Shown here: positions 7,983 to 14,629 of the stretch, in pieces
Position numbering within the stretch: the first letter of the stretch is position 1
How the letters are laid out: each line of letters begins with the position of its first letter
Source: CAZSNT01 sp964607765
GTDB taxonomy: Bacteria > Verrucomicrobiota > Lentisphaeria > Oligosphaerales > JABHEG01
Reading direction: 5' to 3'
Assembly: GCA_964607765.1 (NCBI GenBank)
Contig: CAZSNT010000145.1
Location: 1-25,566, forward strand
Length of the DNA stretch: 25,566 bases
The notes under the pieces: model-generated
The model's database searches: none
The model's input: only the letters and a program-made list of their open reading frames with translations
What the model was told of the DNA's origin: nothing
Program-made: the position numbers and the translations under genes

Positions 7983-9496
7983 AGGAATGCCTCCGCGCTG
8001 GCGAACTCGCTGTAGATGTCATCCCCGGCAAACGGGTCCGCCTCCGAGTACATGGGGTTTTGCTCCGGCTCCCTGCCCTCCCACTCGAACGGGCCGGCGG
8101 CCGTCTTGCCGGCCTGCAGCGCAAGTGCCAACGCCCAGAAGCGGTCCGCGTGGCCGTTCTTGCCGCGATCGGCGGCGAACCGGACGTTGTCGCCCGCGGT
8201 GTAGACCTTCTTGATGCTGCGGAGATCGCTCCGGACGAAACGGTCGCTCGGGATCCGGATCGTGCCGTCCTCAAAGGCGGCGCGCAGCGGGTAAGCCATC
8301 TCCTCCTTGCTGGCCATGGTAAAGGTGACGCCCTCGACGCGGTAGGTACCGAACCGCTCCTGGGCGCGCTCGGTGAACTGGCGGCCGATCCCCGTGCAGT
8401 CGATACAGCAACGGCGGACGCTGGGCAACTCCAGGACCGCGTAGAGCGCGGCCTCCTGGGCGGAGAAGGGCATGGCCTGCATTGTGTGGAGTTGGCGGGT
8501 CAGATACACGCCGCCGGTCTTTTCCAACACCCAGATCACGGTCAGGTCATGGTCGCGTCCTACGTCAACGCCGATGTATACGGGGTTCTGAGTGGCCGCC
8601 AGCTCACGCAGCGTGTATTCCCACTGTTCCTCGGGCTTGTACTCACGGGAGGCAATCAGGTCATAGGAGAGGAACGCCGTGTTGTCATCGGCCGGGACGC
8701 ACATGTACTCCTGAAGGAACGACTCCTCATCAGCGCAGCCGCTGCGGACGTAATCGAAGTAAGCCGCTTCGTCCATGGCCTGCCGCTCGTCATCGGCGGG
8801 CAGCTTGCACTGCAGCTTGTAGAGGAAGCCCTGATCAAGCGCGTCCTGGAGCGTGACGGTGTGCAGGCTGAACTTCTTGGGATTGCCCTTGTGGAGGATC
8901 TCAATGATGATCTCGTTGAAGAAGTTGGCCGTGCCGCGGTGCGTACTGAACAGTTCCAAGAGTCCGCCCCAGGTGATGCCGGGATAGGCGATCGAGTAGA
9001 GCTTGCGCGGATCCGCGTGAAGCGCGAACTCGTCGAGCACGCGATCGCCGCGCTTGCCGGCCTGGGCGTCGGGGTTGCTGCTCATCGAGTGGGCGCGCAA
9101 CTGGTTGGCGAACTGCAGAATGAACGCGGTGTTGCCTTTATCGTCGACTACCCGCTCACCCAGATCGCGCGCGCCGGCCTCCAGGATCTCGCCGAACGCC
9201 TTCATGTCTTCCAGGAACAGCCGGGCCTGCATCTCATCGCGGCTGCTGATCCAGGCGTCCAGGCGCGCTTTGCGGCGGCTCTTGCGACGCACGATGCCGT
9301 AGGCGGTTGCCCAGCTCCAACCGATCTGCCGGCTTTTCTGCCCCGCTTTCAGCCGGTTCATGTCTTTGACCCACTTGGACTGGTAGCCGAGCAGCAACGC
9401 GTCCTCAACCGGGAACACCGTGCAGGAGCCGACAAAAGGCGTGGGCTTCTCGTCGACGTATGCCGGGCGTTGGGTTGTGACCAGGTCAGTCGTCAC
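7979..9496 (-). CDS. large terminase subunit, Mu gp28-like
   Basis: Protein of 505 residues, the DNA-packaging motor. The ATPase half shows the variant Walker A region 'AGQKSRQIGWSWATA' (51-65), usual for gp28 homologues, and a Walker B/DExx box 'DRVLDEFALH' (151-160). The nuclease half begins at 'VYIGVDVGRDHDLTVIW' (306-322), where D311 would be the first metal ligand of the RNase H-like fold. Length fits the family. The GTG start overlaps the stop of the small subunit (GTGA), and its own stop overlaps the portal start. It acts with the gp27-like subunit to cut and pump DNA into heads. Confidence 0.9.
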   Translation of the reverse strand: MTTDLVTTQRPAYVDEKPTPFVGSCTVFPVEDALLLGYQSKWVKDMNRLKAGQKSRQIGWSWATAYGIVRRKSRRKARLDAWISSRDEMQARLFLEDMKAFGEILEAGARDLGERVVDDKGNTAFILQFANQLRAHSMSSNPDAQAGKRGDRVLDEFALHADPRKLYSIAYPGITWGGLLELFSTHRGTANFFNEIIIEILHKGNPKKFSLHTVTLQDALDQGFLYKLQCKLPADDERQAMDEAAYFDYVRSGCADEESFLQEYMCVPADDNTAFLSYDLIASREYKPEEQWEYTLRELAATQNPVYIGVDVGRDHDLTVIWVLEKTGGVYLTRQLHTMQAMPFSAQEAALYAVLELPSVRRCCIDCTGIGRQFTERAQERFGTYRVEGVTFTMASKEEMAYPLRAAFEDGTIRIPSDRFVRSDLRSIKKVYTAGDNVRFAADRGKNGHADRFWALALALQAGKTAAGPFEWEGREPEQNPMYSEADPFAGDDIYSEFASAEAFL

Positions 9497-10098
9497 AGGA
9501 GCTTCGCCTTCTGCTCGATCTCTTCCAGTGCCTCGTCACTGAGGCCGCCACCGGCCCTTTCCGCAGAACCTTCCAGCTCCCCGATGCGGGCGAGAAGACG
9601 CGTGATTTCTGTCTGGTGCTCGGCTGTCATATCGAAGATCTCCGCAGCGTGCTCGGCCTTGAGCTTGGCGACCTGCTGCTTGCGGGCATCCGCGGTCTTT
9701 GCGATCTCCGCACGCTGCGCGCCGGCGAGGCTGTTGACGAGCTTGGTGAGCTCCTCGATCTCCAACTTCCCGCCGGCCGCGTCGAACGCCTGGTGCATCA
9801 GCATGTAGAGCGTGGACTGCAGCGCGGCGTCCATTCCCTGCTGCTCAACCGCGCCCCAGATCTGTTCGAGCTTCGAGTTGCGCTGGTCTTCGAAGAGGAT
9901 CCTGTCCCGGATCTCGGCGTATTCCGCACCGCGGCGGTAGGCAACTACGCTGCTGGCGTGGATCCGGGGCAGGTCCGGGTGTTCGGCGGCGATGGTCGCG
10001 GCGATCTTCGTCGGGCCCACGCCGTTGACGTCGAGACGCGCAATCCGCACCCGTATCCGGGACGGCATCTTCGCTATGTTGTTGCGCGGTCTGGCCAT
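9493..10098 (-). CDS. small terminase subunit, Mu gp27-like (DUF3486)
   Basis: Protein of 201 residues of the DUF3486 family. The N-terminus 'MPSRIRVRIARLDVNGVG' followed by 'PTKIAATIAAEHPDLPRIHA' is the family's DNA-binding helical region. From about 125 on it forms a long coiled coil (KLVNSLAGAQRAEIAKTADA and on). The gene lies directly before the large terminase, overlapping it by four bases. It is thought to recognise the packaging start. An AGG nine bases before the ATG is the only Shine-Dalgarno-like signal. A strong hairpin lies 23 bases before the start. Confidence 0.85.
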   Translation of the reverse strand: MARPRNNIAKMPSRIRVRIARLDVNGVGPTKIAATIAAEHPDLPRIHASSVVAYRRGAEYAEIRDRILFEDQRNSKLEQIWGAVEQQGMDAALQSTLYMLMHQAFDAAGGKLEIEELTKLVNSLAGAQRAEIAKTADARKQQVAKLKAEHAAEIFDMTAEHQTEITRLLARIGELEGSAERAGGGLSDEALEEIEQKAKLL

Positions 10099-10120
10099 TG
10101 TTTTGAGCCTATCGGCCTGC

Positions 10121-10152
10121 CCGGTACCAGAGCTCCGGAACTCCGGTACCGG
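10121..10152 (-). other. hairpin with CCGGTACC arms inside the late operon
   Basis: The arms CCGGTACCAGAG and CTCCGGTACCGG pair over 12 positions with one mismatch (a wobble pair in one strand's RNA) around the loop CTCCGGAA. It occupies most of the 100-bp space between the winged-helix gene and the small terminase, otherwise the longest gap in this part of the operon. There is no U-tract. It could be an mRNA processing or attenuation element, or a protein site; its CCGGTACCGG core recurs in two other intergenic regions. Confidence 0.5.
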
Positions 10153-10198
10153 CGCTGGGGGCCTTCACCCCGCCACGTTGCGCGGCCTCTCCTGGGGG

Positions 10199-10486
10199 TT
10201 AACCGATATGCGCCGCGGCGCCGTGGATGTACTCCTCGAGCGTCGCGTCGCGTGTCACCTGGTCGCGGCCCTTCGCGGTCAGCGTAACCAGCAGATCGCG
10301 CGTGGGCATGAGGTTCTCGATGTAGCCGTGATCGATAAGTCCGTCGATCTCGGCACGAATCTCGCCCTTGGAAATCCCGGACGCCTTCAACTCACGCGCC
10401 AGATCGCCGAGGGTCAACGGACGCCGGCCGCGACAGTGCAGCGTGTCGAGGATGGCCAGACGGATGTTGTGTACGTCATCCAGCAT
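10199..10486 (-). CDS. winged-helix protein, VpaChn25_0724-like
   Basis: Small protein of 95 residues with a winged-helix fold: 'VHNIRLAILDTLHCRGRRPL', then 'LGDLARELKASGISKGEIRA' as helix-turn-helix, 'IDGLIDHGYIE' and the wing 'LLVTLTAKGRDQVTRDATLE'. This pattern matches the VpaChn25_0724 family, often seen near terminase genes of Mu-like phages, where its job is unknown. The frame is open further upstream, but the ATG at 10486 is chosen because it begins the domain and a GGGAGA lies upstream. It overlaps the end of the gp25-like gene by 11 bases. Confidence 0.7.
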   Translation of the reverse strand: MLDDVHNIRLAILDTLHCRGRRPLTLGDLARELKASGISKGEIRAEIDGLIDHGYIENLMPTRDLLVTLTAKGRDQVTRDATLEEYIHGAAAHIG

Positions 10487-10979
10487 TGGCGTGAATTCTC
10501 CCGTTCTGCGTGTGCTTGCTAACGGTGCTGTGCAGACGCTTGAGGTGATCGTCCATTTCGTCAATGCGAGCGGCCTGCTCGGCAGACTCGCGGTTCAGTT
10601 GCTTGATGTCGCGGAGTATCTCGTTGTTCTGGGCGATCACCGTTTCGAGCTGCGTCGAAACCCGGGTGCCGACGCACTTTCCCTCAAACGCATCCATGCG
10701 CCGCCGTAGGTCGCCGATGTGTTGATCCTTCACCTCGCGGACATCCGTCTTTGCAGCCGCGCCGCCGACGTCTCTGGCCAGGCGCTCCACTTCGCCCTTG
10801 CCGGCCTTTGTGGCGAGATCAACTTCCAGTCGCGCCATGCGCACCTCTCTCAGATCAGTGACCTCTTTGCCCAGGTCCCGGATCTGCATGAGCAGGCCGC
10901 GGATCCAGAGTCCGAAAACGGCGGCGCCGATGGCGATGCTCGCTGCACCGCCGAGAAAAGCGGACAGAAACTGCGTCAC
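10476..10979 (-). CDS. Mu gp25-like membrane-anchored coiled-coil protein (DUF2730)
   Basis: Protein of 167 residues with one N-terminal membrane segment (about 5-32, 'SIAIGAAVFGLWIRGLLM') and then a long charged coiled coil. This is the layout of the DUF2730/gp25 family between lysis and terminase genes in Mu-like phages. The GTG start overlaps the stop of the upstream lipoprotein-like gene (GTGA). The role is unknown; some proteins in this position have been suspected to help lysis, but nothing here shows that. Confidence 0.7.
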   Translation of the reverse strand: MTQFLSAFLGGAASIAIGAAVFGLWIRGLLMQIRDLGKEVTDLREVRMARLEVDLATKAGKGEVERLARDVGGAAAKTDVREVKDQHIGDLRRRMDAFEGKCVGTRVSTQLETVIAQNNEILRDIKQLNRESAEQAARIDEMDDHLKRLHSTVSKHTQNGRIHANAG

Positions 10980-11242
10980 TGTGTGGGGATCCCCTCAACC
11001 GCGTTGTCCCTAATCTGTCGGGCCGGGGAGATCTCCACCGGCTTCTGGACAGTCACATCCGAATTCTGCAAAGTGATCGACACGGCAGGCGGCCCAGCGG
11101 CGGCACGGCTCCCGGTTACGCTCGTTTTGAACTCGTACGTGACGGTCTGGCATCCACAGAGGTACGACACAGCGACCATGGCGGCCAGCACCAGAGCCAC
11201 TCCGCACAGAAACACCGTCAGAGCCTTCACAATCCGTTCCAT
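10976..11242 (-). CDS. small lipoprotein-like membrane protein
   Basis: Protein of 88 residues: basic start (MERIVKALT), hydrophobic stretch 'VFLCGVALVLAAMVAVSYL', then C-G-C, which could act as an imperfect lipobox (L-C-G-C), and a polar tail of about 55 residues. A single-pass protein is the alternative. Placed just after the phospholipase-like gene, it sits where Rz/Rz1 spanins or other lysis helpers would be, but it lacks the proline-rich tail of Rz1. GGGGG lies 6 bases before the ATG. Confidence 0.6.
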   Translation of the reverse strand: MERIVKALTVFLCGVALVLAAMVAVSYLCGCQTVTYEFKTSVTGSRAAAGPPAVSITLQNSDVTVQKPVEISPARQIRDNAVEGIPTQ

Positions 11243-11245
11243 ACG

Positions 11246-12061
11246 TCACCCCCGTTTCGCCGCTTGGAGTTTCCGCAGCCATTCCGCGGTCTGGATCTCG
11301 GCCGCGGCGATCAAGCCGTGGTCGAACTTGAGCGTGCTGCCCTTGCCCAGGTCGATATCGAGCCAGTGCACGTTGGTCATCCCGCGTACGTCGCGCTGCT
11401 CTTCGCGCCGTTCGTACCGGGTCAGCATGTCCACATTCCACATCAGCCGACTCCAGGCGTTGCGATCGCGCCGGCCGAAATCCTCTTTGCGGGTCAGGTT
11501 GATGATGTAGAAGTCGTGGTAGGTCTCGATATCGGCCGGCAGCACGATGGCGTCCGTTGTGCCGCCGTCAGAGAAAGTCAGGTCGCCTACCTGGACGGAG
11601 GGCCAGACGCCGGCGATCGACATAGACGCCTGTACGGTCTGGCGCAGACTTGAGCCGGTGCAGAACTTGAAGTCGCGCGCCTGGACATCGTCCATACACG
11701 TCGCGGAGACGAGCAGCGGGATCTCCAGGTCATCGAAGTGGGGGGGGAGGAGTTCCTCAAGCAGCGCCACGATCGGCGCGGGGTCCGCAATGTCCGGCAT
11801 CCCGAAACAGGCGCGCGTTTTCCAGCACCAGCGCTTCTTGACGACGTCCTTCGTCGCCAGGCCCTTCAGGATCCGCTGCGCTTCGAGCGCCGTCTTGCCT
11901 GCGGCCTGCATCGCGCTGACCATGGCGCCGGCGCTGCAGCCCATCACGCGAGTCGGCTCGATCCCGGCCGCCTCGAACGCGAGCCAGGCGCCCACATGCG
12001 CGTCGAGCCCGGGAAGGCCACCAGGTGCACGGGATATGCCGATCTTGCGGAAGTTGCTCAT
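11246..12061 (-). CDS. patatin-like phospholipase, first gene of the late operon
   Basis: Protein of 271 residues with the full patatin signature: oxyanion-hole glycines G-G-L-P-G (14-18), nucleophile elbow G-C-S-A-G with S43, and the D-G-G motif with D165 preceded by 'SMSIAGVWPSVQVGDLTF' (147-164), the usual region before the catalytic Asp. Such enzymes use a Ser-Asp dyad to cleave acyl esters of membrane lipids. There is no signal peptide, so it would act from the cytoplasm. It is the first gene of the leftward late block, followed by a small membrane protein; lysis genes usually lie here in Mu-like phages and no endolysin is visible. A lysis or membrane-disrupting role is inferred. Confidence 0.85.
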   Translation of the reverse strand: MSNFRKIGISRAPGGLPGLDAHVGAWLAFEAAGIEPTRVMGCSAGAMVSAMQAAGKTALEAQRILKGLATKDVVKKRWCWKTRACFGMPDIADPAPIVALLEELLPPHFDDLEIPLLVSATCMDDVQARDFKFCTGSSLRQTVQASMSIAGVWPSVQVGDLTFSDGGTTDAIVLPADIETYHDFYIINLTRKEDFGRRDRNAWSRLMWNVDMLTRYERREEQRDVRGMTNVHWLDIDLGKGSTLKFDHGLIAAAEIQTAEWLRKLQAAKRG

Positions 12062-12169
12062 TCAGGTTTTCCGCCCATCTTGATGAGAGGCGCGCCACAC
12101 GAGTATGCCTATCCGGGCCAACAGCATGCCTGTCAGAATGCATAGAATGTCACGGGGGAGTCTGGGAGT
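12062..12169. promoter_or_regulatory. divergent intergenic region before the late operon
   Basis: This 108-bp space separates the leftward phospholipase gene from the rightward membrane-protein gene. It must hold the start of one or both transcripts, unless late transcription starts further right. No convincing -35/-10 pair was found on either strand, consistent with an activator-dependent late promoter as in Mu. On the minus strand it also encodes an open C-terminal tail with a short hydrophobic segment (MLLARIGILVW) ending at TGA directly before the phospholipase ATG; this may be chance. Confidence 0.35.
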
Positions 12170-12580
12170 ATGATCACTCTTCGCGACCTGCTTATGATCG
12201 CAGTTGGGGTCTGTCTGACCTTCCTGCTGAACCGACTCGCCAAGGCGCTCGACCGCGGCCACGGCCGGGCCGATCAGGAAAAGGCGCAACGCCGCGAAGC
12301 CGCCCAGCCGCTGCTGGAGGCCCTCGCCGAGGCGCTGACCCTTCACCGCCAGGACGGTCCGGAACGGGACACGGCTTTCTTCAGCATTCGCAGGGCCAAG
12401 CCACCAGTCAGCGCGGCGGCCAACCTGTTCGCTGGCGGATTGCCGCCCGAAGAGCGCCGGGAGCTGCAGACTCGCGTGGACACCTACCTCGCCGAGGACG
12501 ATTACCGCAACCACGACTGGCAGAAGGCCATTGACGCGAACGAGACGCTGACTGAGTTTGTGCACTCGCTTCTGCGCTGA
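12170..12580 (+). CDS. N-terminally anchored membrane protein, unknown
   Basis: Protein of 136 residues. Residues 4-21 (LRDLLMIAVGVCLTFLLN) form one membrane segment, followed by a basic then acidic, helical cytoplasmic part with 'PPEERRELQTRVDTYLAEDD' near the end. No family is recognised. GGGGGAG lies about 9 bases before the ATG. It is alone between the late operon and the immunity region and runs against both neighbours, so it has its own promoter or is read from far away. Third codon positions are strongly GC, unlike those of the opposing open frame. A holin-like or moron role is possible but not shown. Confidence 0.65.
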   Translation: MITLRDLLMIAVGVCLTFLLNRLAKALDRGHGRADQEKAQRREAAQPLLEALAEALTLHRQDGPERDTAFFSIRRAKPPVSAAANLFAGGLPPEERRELQTRVDTYLAEDDYRNHDWQKAIDANETLTEFVHSLLR

Positions 12581-12921
12581 CATTGTCACTCGGCCTCCCC
12601 CCCCGCGACCTTGGAAAGCCGATCGAGAAACTGCAATGAGCTCAGGCTTCTGATACGCCTCACGCTCCATCCTCCTCTGCCGCGGTCTGACTTCCGCCCT
12701 GTCGGCTCTGACCTGGCACTCGCACCGTCCCCCGGGGGTTCCGCCCAGGGCCGGCCGGCATTACCCGGTACCGGCCCCAGACAGAGGAGGATGTCGCGGC
12801 GATTAACAGGCCATTGTCCGGCTCCGATGGGCTCTCGGTTGCTCTACTACCTGCAGTGGCTACGATTTTAAGATAGACGCAACCCGCAGTGGCTGCAACC
12901 ATAAACTGCAAGGTCGCGGGC
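12581..12921. other. gene-poor stretch with paired diverging RBS-like sites
   Basis: No convincing long gene is seen. Two 12-bp arms, CATCCTCCTCTG (12668-12679) and CAGAGGAGGATG (12782-12793), form a perfect inverted repeat about 100 bp apart. Each contains the phage's usual leader CAGAGGAGG pointing outward. The left one stands 7 bases before a GTG opening a 25-codon frame (12586-12663, minus). The right one runs straight into an ATG of a 26-codon frame, too close for normal initiation. Also present are CCGGTACCGG (12765-12774) and the 9-bp direct repeat GCAGTGGCT (12853-12861, 12886-12894). It may be a remnant of deleted genes or a regulatory zone. Confidence 0.4.
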
Positions 12922-12952
12922 AAAAAAAGAGCCCGGCACAAAGTCCGGGCTC
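12922..12952 (-). terminator. intrinsic terminator of the leftward repressor operon
   Basis: On the minus strand GAGCCCGG, an 8-base loop and CCGGGCTC form a perfect 8-bp stem followed by seven T residues. This is a classic rho-independent terminator. It lies 23 bases after the stop of the zinc-ribbon membrane gene and would end the repressor transcript before it reaches the late region. Confidence 0.9.
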
Positions 12953-12974
12953 GTCTGTCACTTGCAGATTGCGC

Positions 12975-13232
12975 CTACGCCATGGCGTCTTGCGGCAGGT
13001 CGCGTTGACAGTATGCACACACACTTGCCGAGCTGTCAATGCGCTTCTTGCAGAAAGGGCAGAAGCTCTTGTTCCCGGTCGCGAGTATCCAGAGCAGCCC
13101 AACAGGCCCCAATAGGAACCCGGCGAGAATCCCCTCCATCGCCCGCCCCCGCACAATGCCGACAATGAAGGCCAGCGCTACGCACACCATCCACACCAAG
13201 ATCGCCATTCCCTGTTGCTCTGCCGTCAACAT
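12975..13232 (-). CDS. zinc-ribbon membrane protein co-transcribed with the repressor
   Basis: Protein of 85 residues: two hydrophobic segments (about 8-27, 'GMAILVWMVCVALAFIVGIV'; about 33-51, 'EGILAGFLLGPVGLLWILA') followed by a C-P-F-C / C-A-Y-C zinc ribbon at the C-terminus. AAGGAGG lies 7-8 bases before the ATG, and the start is 12 bases after the repressor stop, so both are in one unit closed by the terminator. Small two-pass zinc-ribbon proteins are common in bacteria and have no single function. Expression with the repressor in the lysogen suggests a role such as superinfection exclusion; that is inference. Confidence 0.8.
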   Translation of the reverse strand: MLTAEQQGMAILVWMVCVALAFIVGIVRGRAMEGILAGFLLGPVGLLWILATGNKSFCPFCKKRIDSSASVCAYCQRDLPQDAMA

Positions 13233-13244
13233 GTCACACCCTCC

Positions 13245-13712
13245 TTAACCGCGTGCCATTCGCGCCTTCACGGCCTGCACCAGCGCGTCCTCTTCTGTTG
13301 TGTTTACCAGTGATGCCCAAGTCTTTACGCCTTGCCTCTCCCCCTCGTTTGCCAGGATGCTGTAGGCAGTTCGCACAGCTTCCTCGATCCGCGCCTCAGC
13401 TGACGCCATGTCCTCCCGTACTTCGGTTCCGGTCTGCGCCCCCCCCGGATATACGCGCGGCGTTGCGATATCGCCGGGTTCCCCAATTCCATCCACCAAC
13501 CACCTTCGCGAGACACCGAGCTTCTGGCAAATCGTGAATATCAGCGGTTCGCTTATTCCCCCGATTCCGCCCTCCAACTTGGACCAATGGCTCACACTGA
13601 TGTAGACGCTTGTCGCCATCTCCTGTTGTGTTCTATTAGCCGCTTTTCGCAGAATCTTCAGCCTGCTGCCGATGTCCACCAACTGGGAGGGGAGGAAACT
13701 TGCGCGTTTCAT
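13245..13712 (-). CDS. XRE-type repressor, lysogeny control
   Basis: Protein of 155 residues with a helix-turn-helix of the XRE/Cro kind at about 14-72: 'IGSRLKILRKAANRTQQEMA' then 'VYISVSHWSKLEGGIGGISE' and 'ICQKLGVSRRWLVDGIGE'. The C-terminal part is helical and has no S24 peptidase (LexA-type) motifs, so RecA-stimulated self-cleavage is unlikely. The ATG at 13712 begins the domain; a longer open frame would run through the operator region and into the opposing gene. No clear Shine-Dalgarno precedes it. Leftward, facing the rightward HTH gene, it sits like Mu c or a lambda-type repressor. Binding to the TGCAA-rich palindromes just upstream is inferred. Confidence 0.82.
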   Translation of the reverse strand: MKRASFLPSQLVDIGSRLKILRKAANRTQQEMATSVYISVSHWSKLEGGIGGISEPLIFTICQKLGVSRRWLVDGIGEPGDIATPRVYPGGAQTGTEVREDMASAEARIEEAVRTAYSILANEGERQGVKTWASLVNTTEEDALVQAVKARMARG

Positions 13713-13822
13713 TTTCTGCAATCCATGGCTTGCAATGCAGTTAATGCGCCTATATCTTTCATTAGCTGCAAGGCACGGTTTTTGCCCTCTCGGCAAGTTT
13801 AATATCACCTGGGACAGCAAGA
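13713..13822. promoter_or_regulatory. operator region between repressor and early operon
   Basis: This 110-bp AT-richer space separates the diverging repressor and early genes. An 18-bp near-palindrome (13717-13734, TGCAATCCATGGCTTGCA, 16 of 18 positions symmetric) touches the repressor start. Further TGCAA or TTGCA half-sites lie nearby (near 13731 and 13768), and TTGCC-N5-GGCAA lies near 13781-13796. These are candidate repressor and Ner/Cro sites. No clear leftward promoter was found. Confidence 0.6.
13730..13758 (+). promoter_or_regulatory. candidate early rightward promoter
   Basis: TTGCAA (13730-13735) and TATCTT (13753-13758) are separated by 17 bases, a good sigma-70 arrangement. The -35 box lies within the 18-bp near-palindrome, so a protein bound there would block it. 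It would drive the HTH gene at 13823 and the early operon. Confidence 0.55.
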
Positions 13823-14053
13823 ATGTCAACCAAAGCAACTTCCCCAGACAGCCCCTGCGTGAGCAAAGAGACATTCCTCCGTGTTGTCGCGGACCTCCAG
13901 GGCATCAAACTCACCGACATCCGGAAGGCAAGCCAAAGGGATCCTTCCGTTTTCAGCCGATGGCTTCGAAACCAGAGGACCTCGAGGCCTCTTGAAACGT
14001 TCGTGGGCAAGCAACTCGGCCTGCGAGCTGACCTTTTGAGGAGGATGAGATGA
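13823..14053 (+). CDS. small HTH regulator in Ner/Cro position
   Basis: Protein of 76 residues. A helix-turn-helix is visible in 'FLRVVADLQGIKLTDIRKAS' and 'DPSVFSRWLRNQRTSRPLET', followed by 'VGKQLGLRADLLRRM', a pattern like Ner, Cro and related short regulators with little outside the domain. It is the first rightward gene facing the repressor, so it is likely the switch protein that turns down early and repressor transcription. The start has only a weak GGGA about 9 bases upstream. It overlaps the next gene (ATGA). The exact family is not certain. Confidence 0.7.
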   Translation: MSTKATSPDSPCVSKETFLRVVADLQGIKLTDIRKASQRDPSVFSRWLRNQRTSRPLETFVGKQLGLRADLLRRMR

Positions 14054-14361
14054 TTTCGACCGCGATGATCGCCGAACGACTTGGGGATGTCAGCACCAGC
14101 CTGATGATGGCGTCCAGACACGTGGAACACATCATGGAGCTTCAGCAACACTTGGGCCAGATGGAGTTTCCGGACGCCACAGCAGCGGGCACATCGGCCG
14201 AGTCCAAGCCCCTTGATCCAGACGTTGTCAAGGCCCTTCACTCGTTGGAGGCCCGACTGCGGGTGGACGCGATCGACCGCGAGGCCGCGCTCCGCGACGT
14301 GAGCGCGCTGAAGGTGTTGCTTGGTGTCAAGGCGCCGGCCGAGGAACGCGCACGTCCATAG
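14050..14361 (+). CDS. hypothetical early protein
   Basis: Protein of 103 residues, mostly helical, with many Met residues in the first half (MISTAMIAERLGDVST; LMMASRHVEHIMELQQHLG) and a helical second half. The start overlaps the stop of the HTH gene, with GAGGA close upstream (TTTTGAGGAGG), so the pair is translated together. No family is recognised. It ends just before the repeat-flanked assembly gap. Confidence 0.65.
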   Translation: MISTAMIAERLGDVSTSLMMASRHVEHIMELQQHLGQMEFPDATAAGTSAESKPLDPDVVKALHSLEARLRVDAIDREAALRDVSALKVLLGVKAPAEERARP

Positions 14362-14376
14362 ATACGAACGACGCGC

Positions 14377-14431
14377 GCCGCGCACACGTGACAGCGTAGT
14401 GCGCGGCGCGCACTACCGCACACAGACAGGA
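14377..14431. repeat. 55-bp repeat, left copy, bordering the gap
   Basis: This copy is identical base for base to the one on the other side of the run of Ns. It contains a 21-bp palindrome at 14396-14416: GTAGTGCGCG, one central G, CGCGCACTAC. It ends in CCGCACACAGACAGGA, which leads into Shine-Dalgarno-like sequence in the other copy. Confidence 0.9.
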
Positions 14432-14531
14432 NNNNNNNNNNNNNNNNNNNNNNNNNNNNNNNNNNNNNNNNNNNNNNNNNNNNNNNNNNNNNNNNNNNNN
14501 NNNNNNNNNNNNNNNNNNNNNNNNNNNNNNN
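14432..14531. other. assembly gap of 100 Ns
   Basis: A run of exactly 100 Ns, a common placeholder length for a scaffold join of unknown size. Both sides end in the same 55-bp repeat, so the assembler probably failed inside a repeat. The real content may be nothing, more repeat copies, or one or more genes. Confidence 0.97.
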
Positions 14532-14586
14532 GCCGCGCACACGTGACAGCGTAGTGCGCGGCGCGCACTACCGCACACAGACAGGA
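14532..14586. repeat. 55-bp repeat, right copy, bordering the gap
   Basis: Identical to the left copy; the 21-bp palindrome is at 14551-14571. It lies 44 bases past the stop of the leftward gene that ends at 14630, so its hairpin could also act in that transcript's 3' end. It has no U-tract. Confidence 0.9.
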
Positions 14587-14629
14587 GCGACGAACATGCC
14601 TCGGGAATGCAACAGATGCTTTGAGGGGT

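Noticed and set aside
8060..9808. A 582-codon plus-strand frame opposite the terminase genes
   Set aside because: Both opposing genes are confident gp27- and gp28-like terminase subunits.
10476..11242. Rz/Rz1 spanin pair made of the coiled-coil membrane protein and the lipoprotein-like protein
   Set aside because: The genes are adjacent and overlap by four bases, not nested as in many spanins, the lipoprotein tail is not proline-rich, and the coiled-coil protein fits the gp25/DUF2730 family better.
12062..12670. A 202-codon open frame on the minus strand joining straight to the phospholipase start
   Set aside because: It lies opposite the 136-residue membrane-protein gene, whose codon composition and ribosome site are better. 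The minus frame looks like a shadow of GC-rich codons; only its last 25 codons are outside the opposing gene.
12581..12921. Phage left end (attL) with transposase-binding sites, as would follow the repressor in Mu
   Set aside because: No set of related ~22-bp repeats or terminal TG/CA with host DNA was seen; phage genes continue on both sides. The 9-bp direct repeat is too short to support it.
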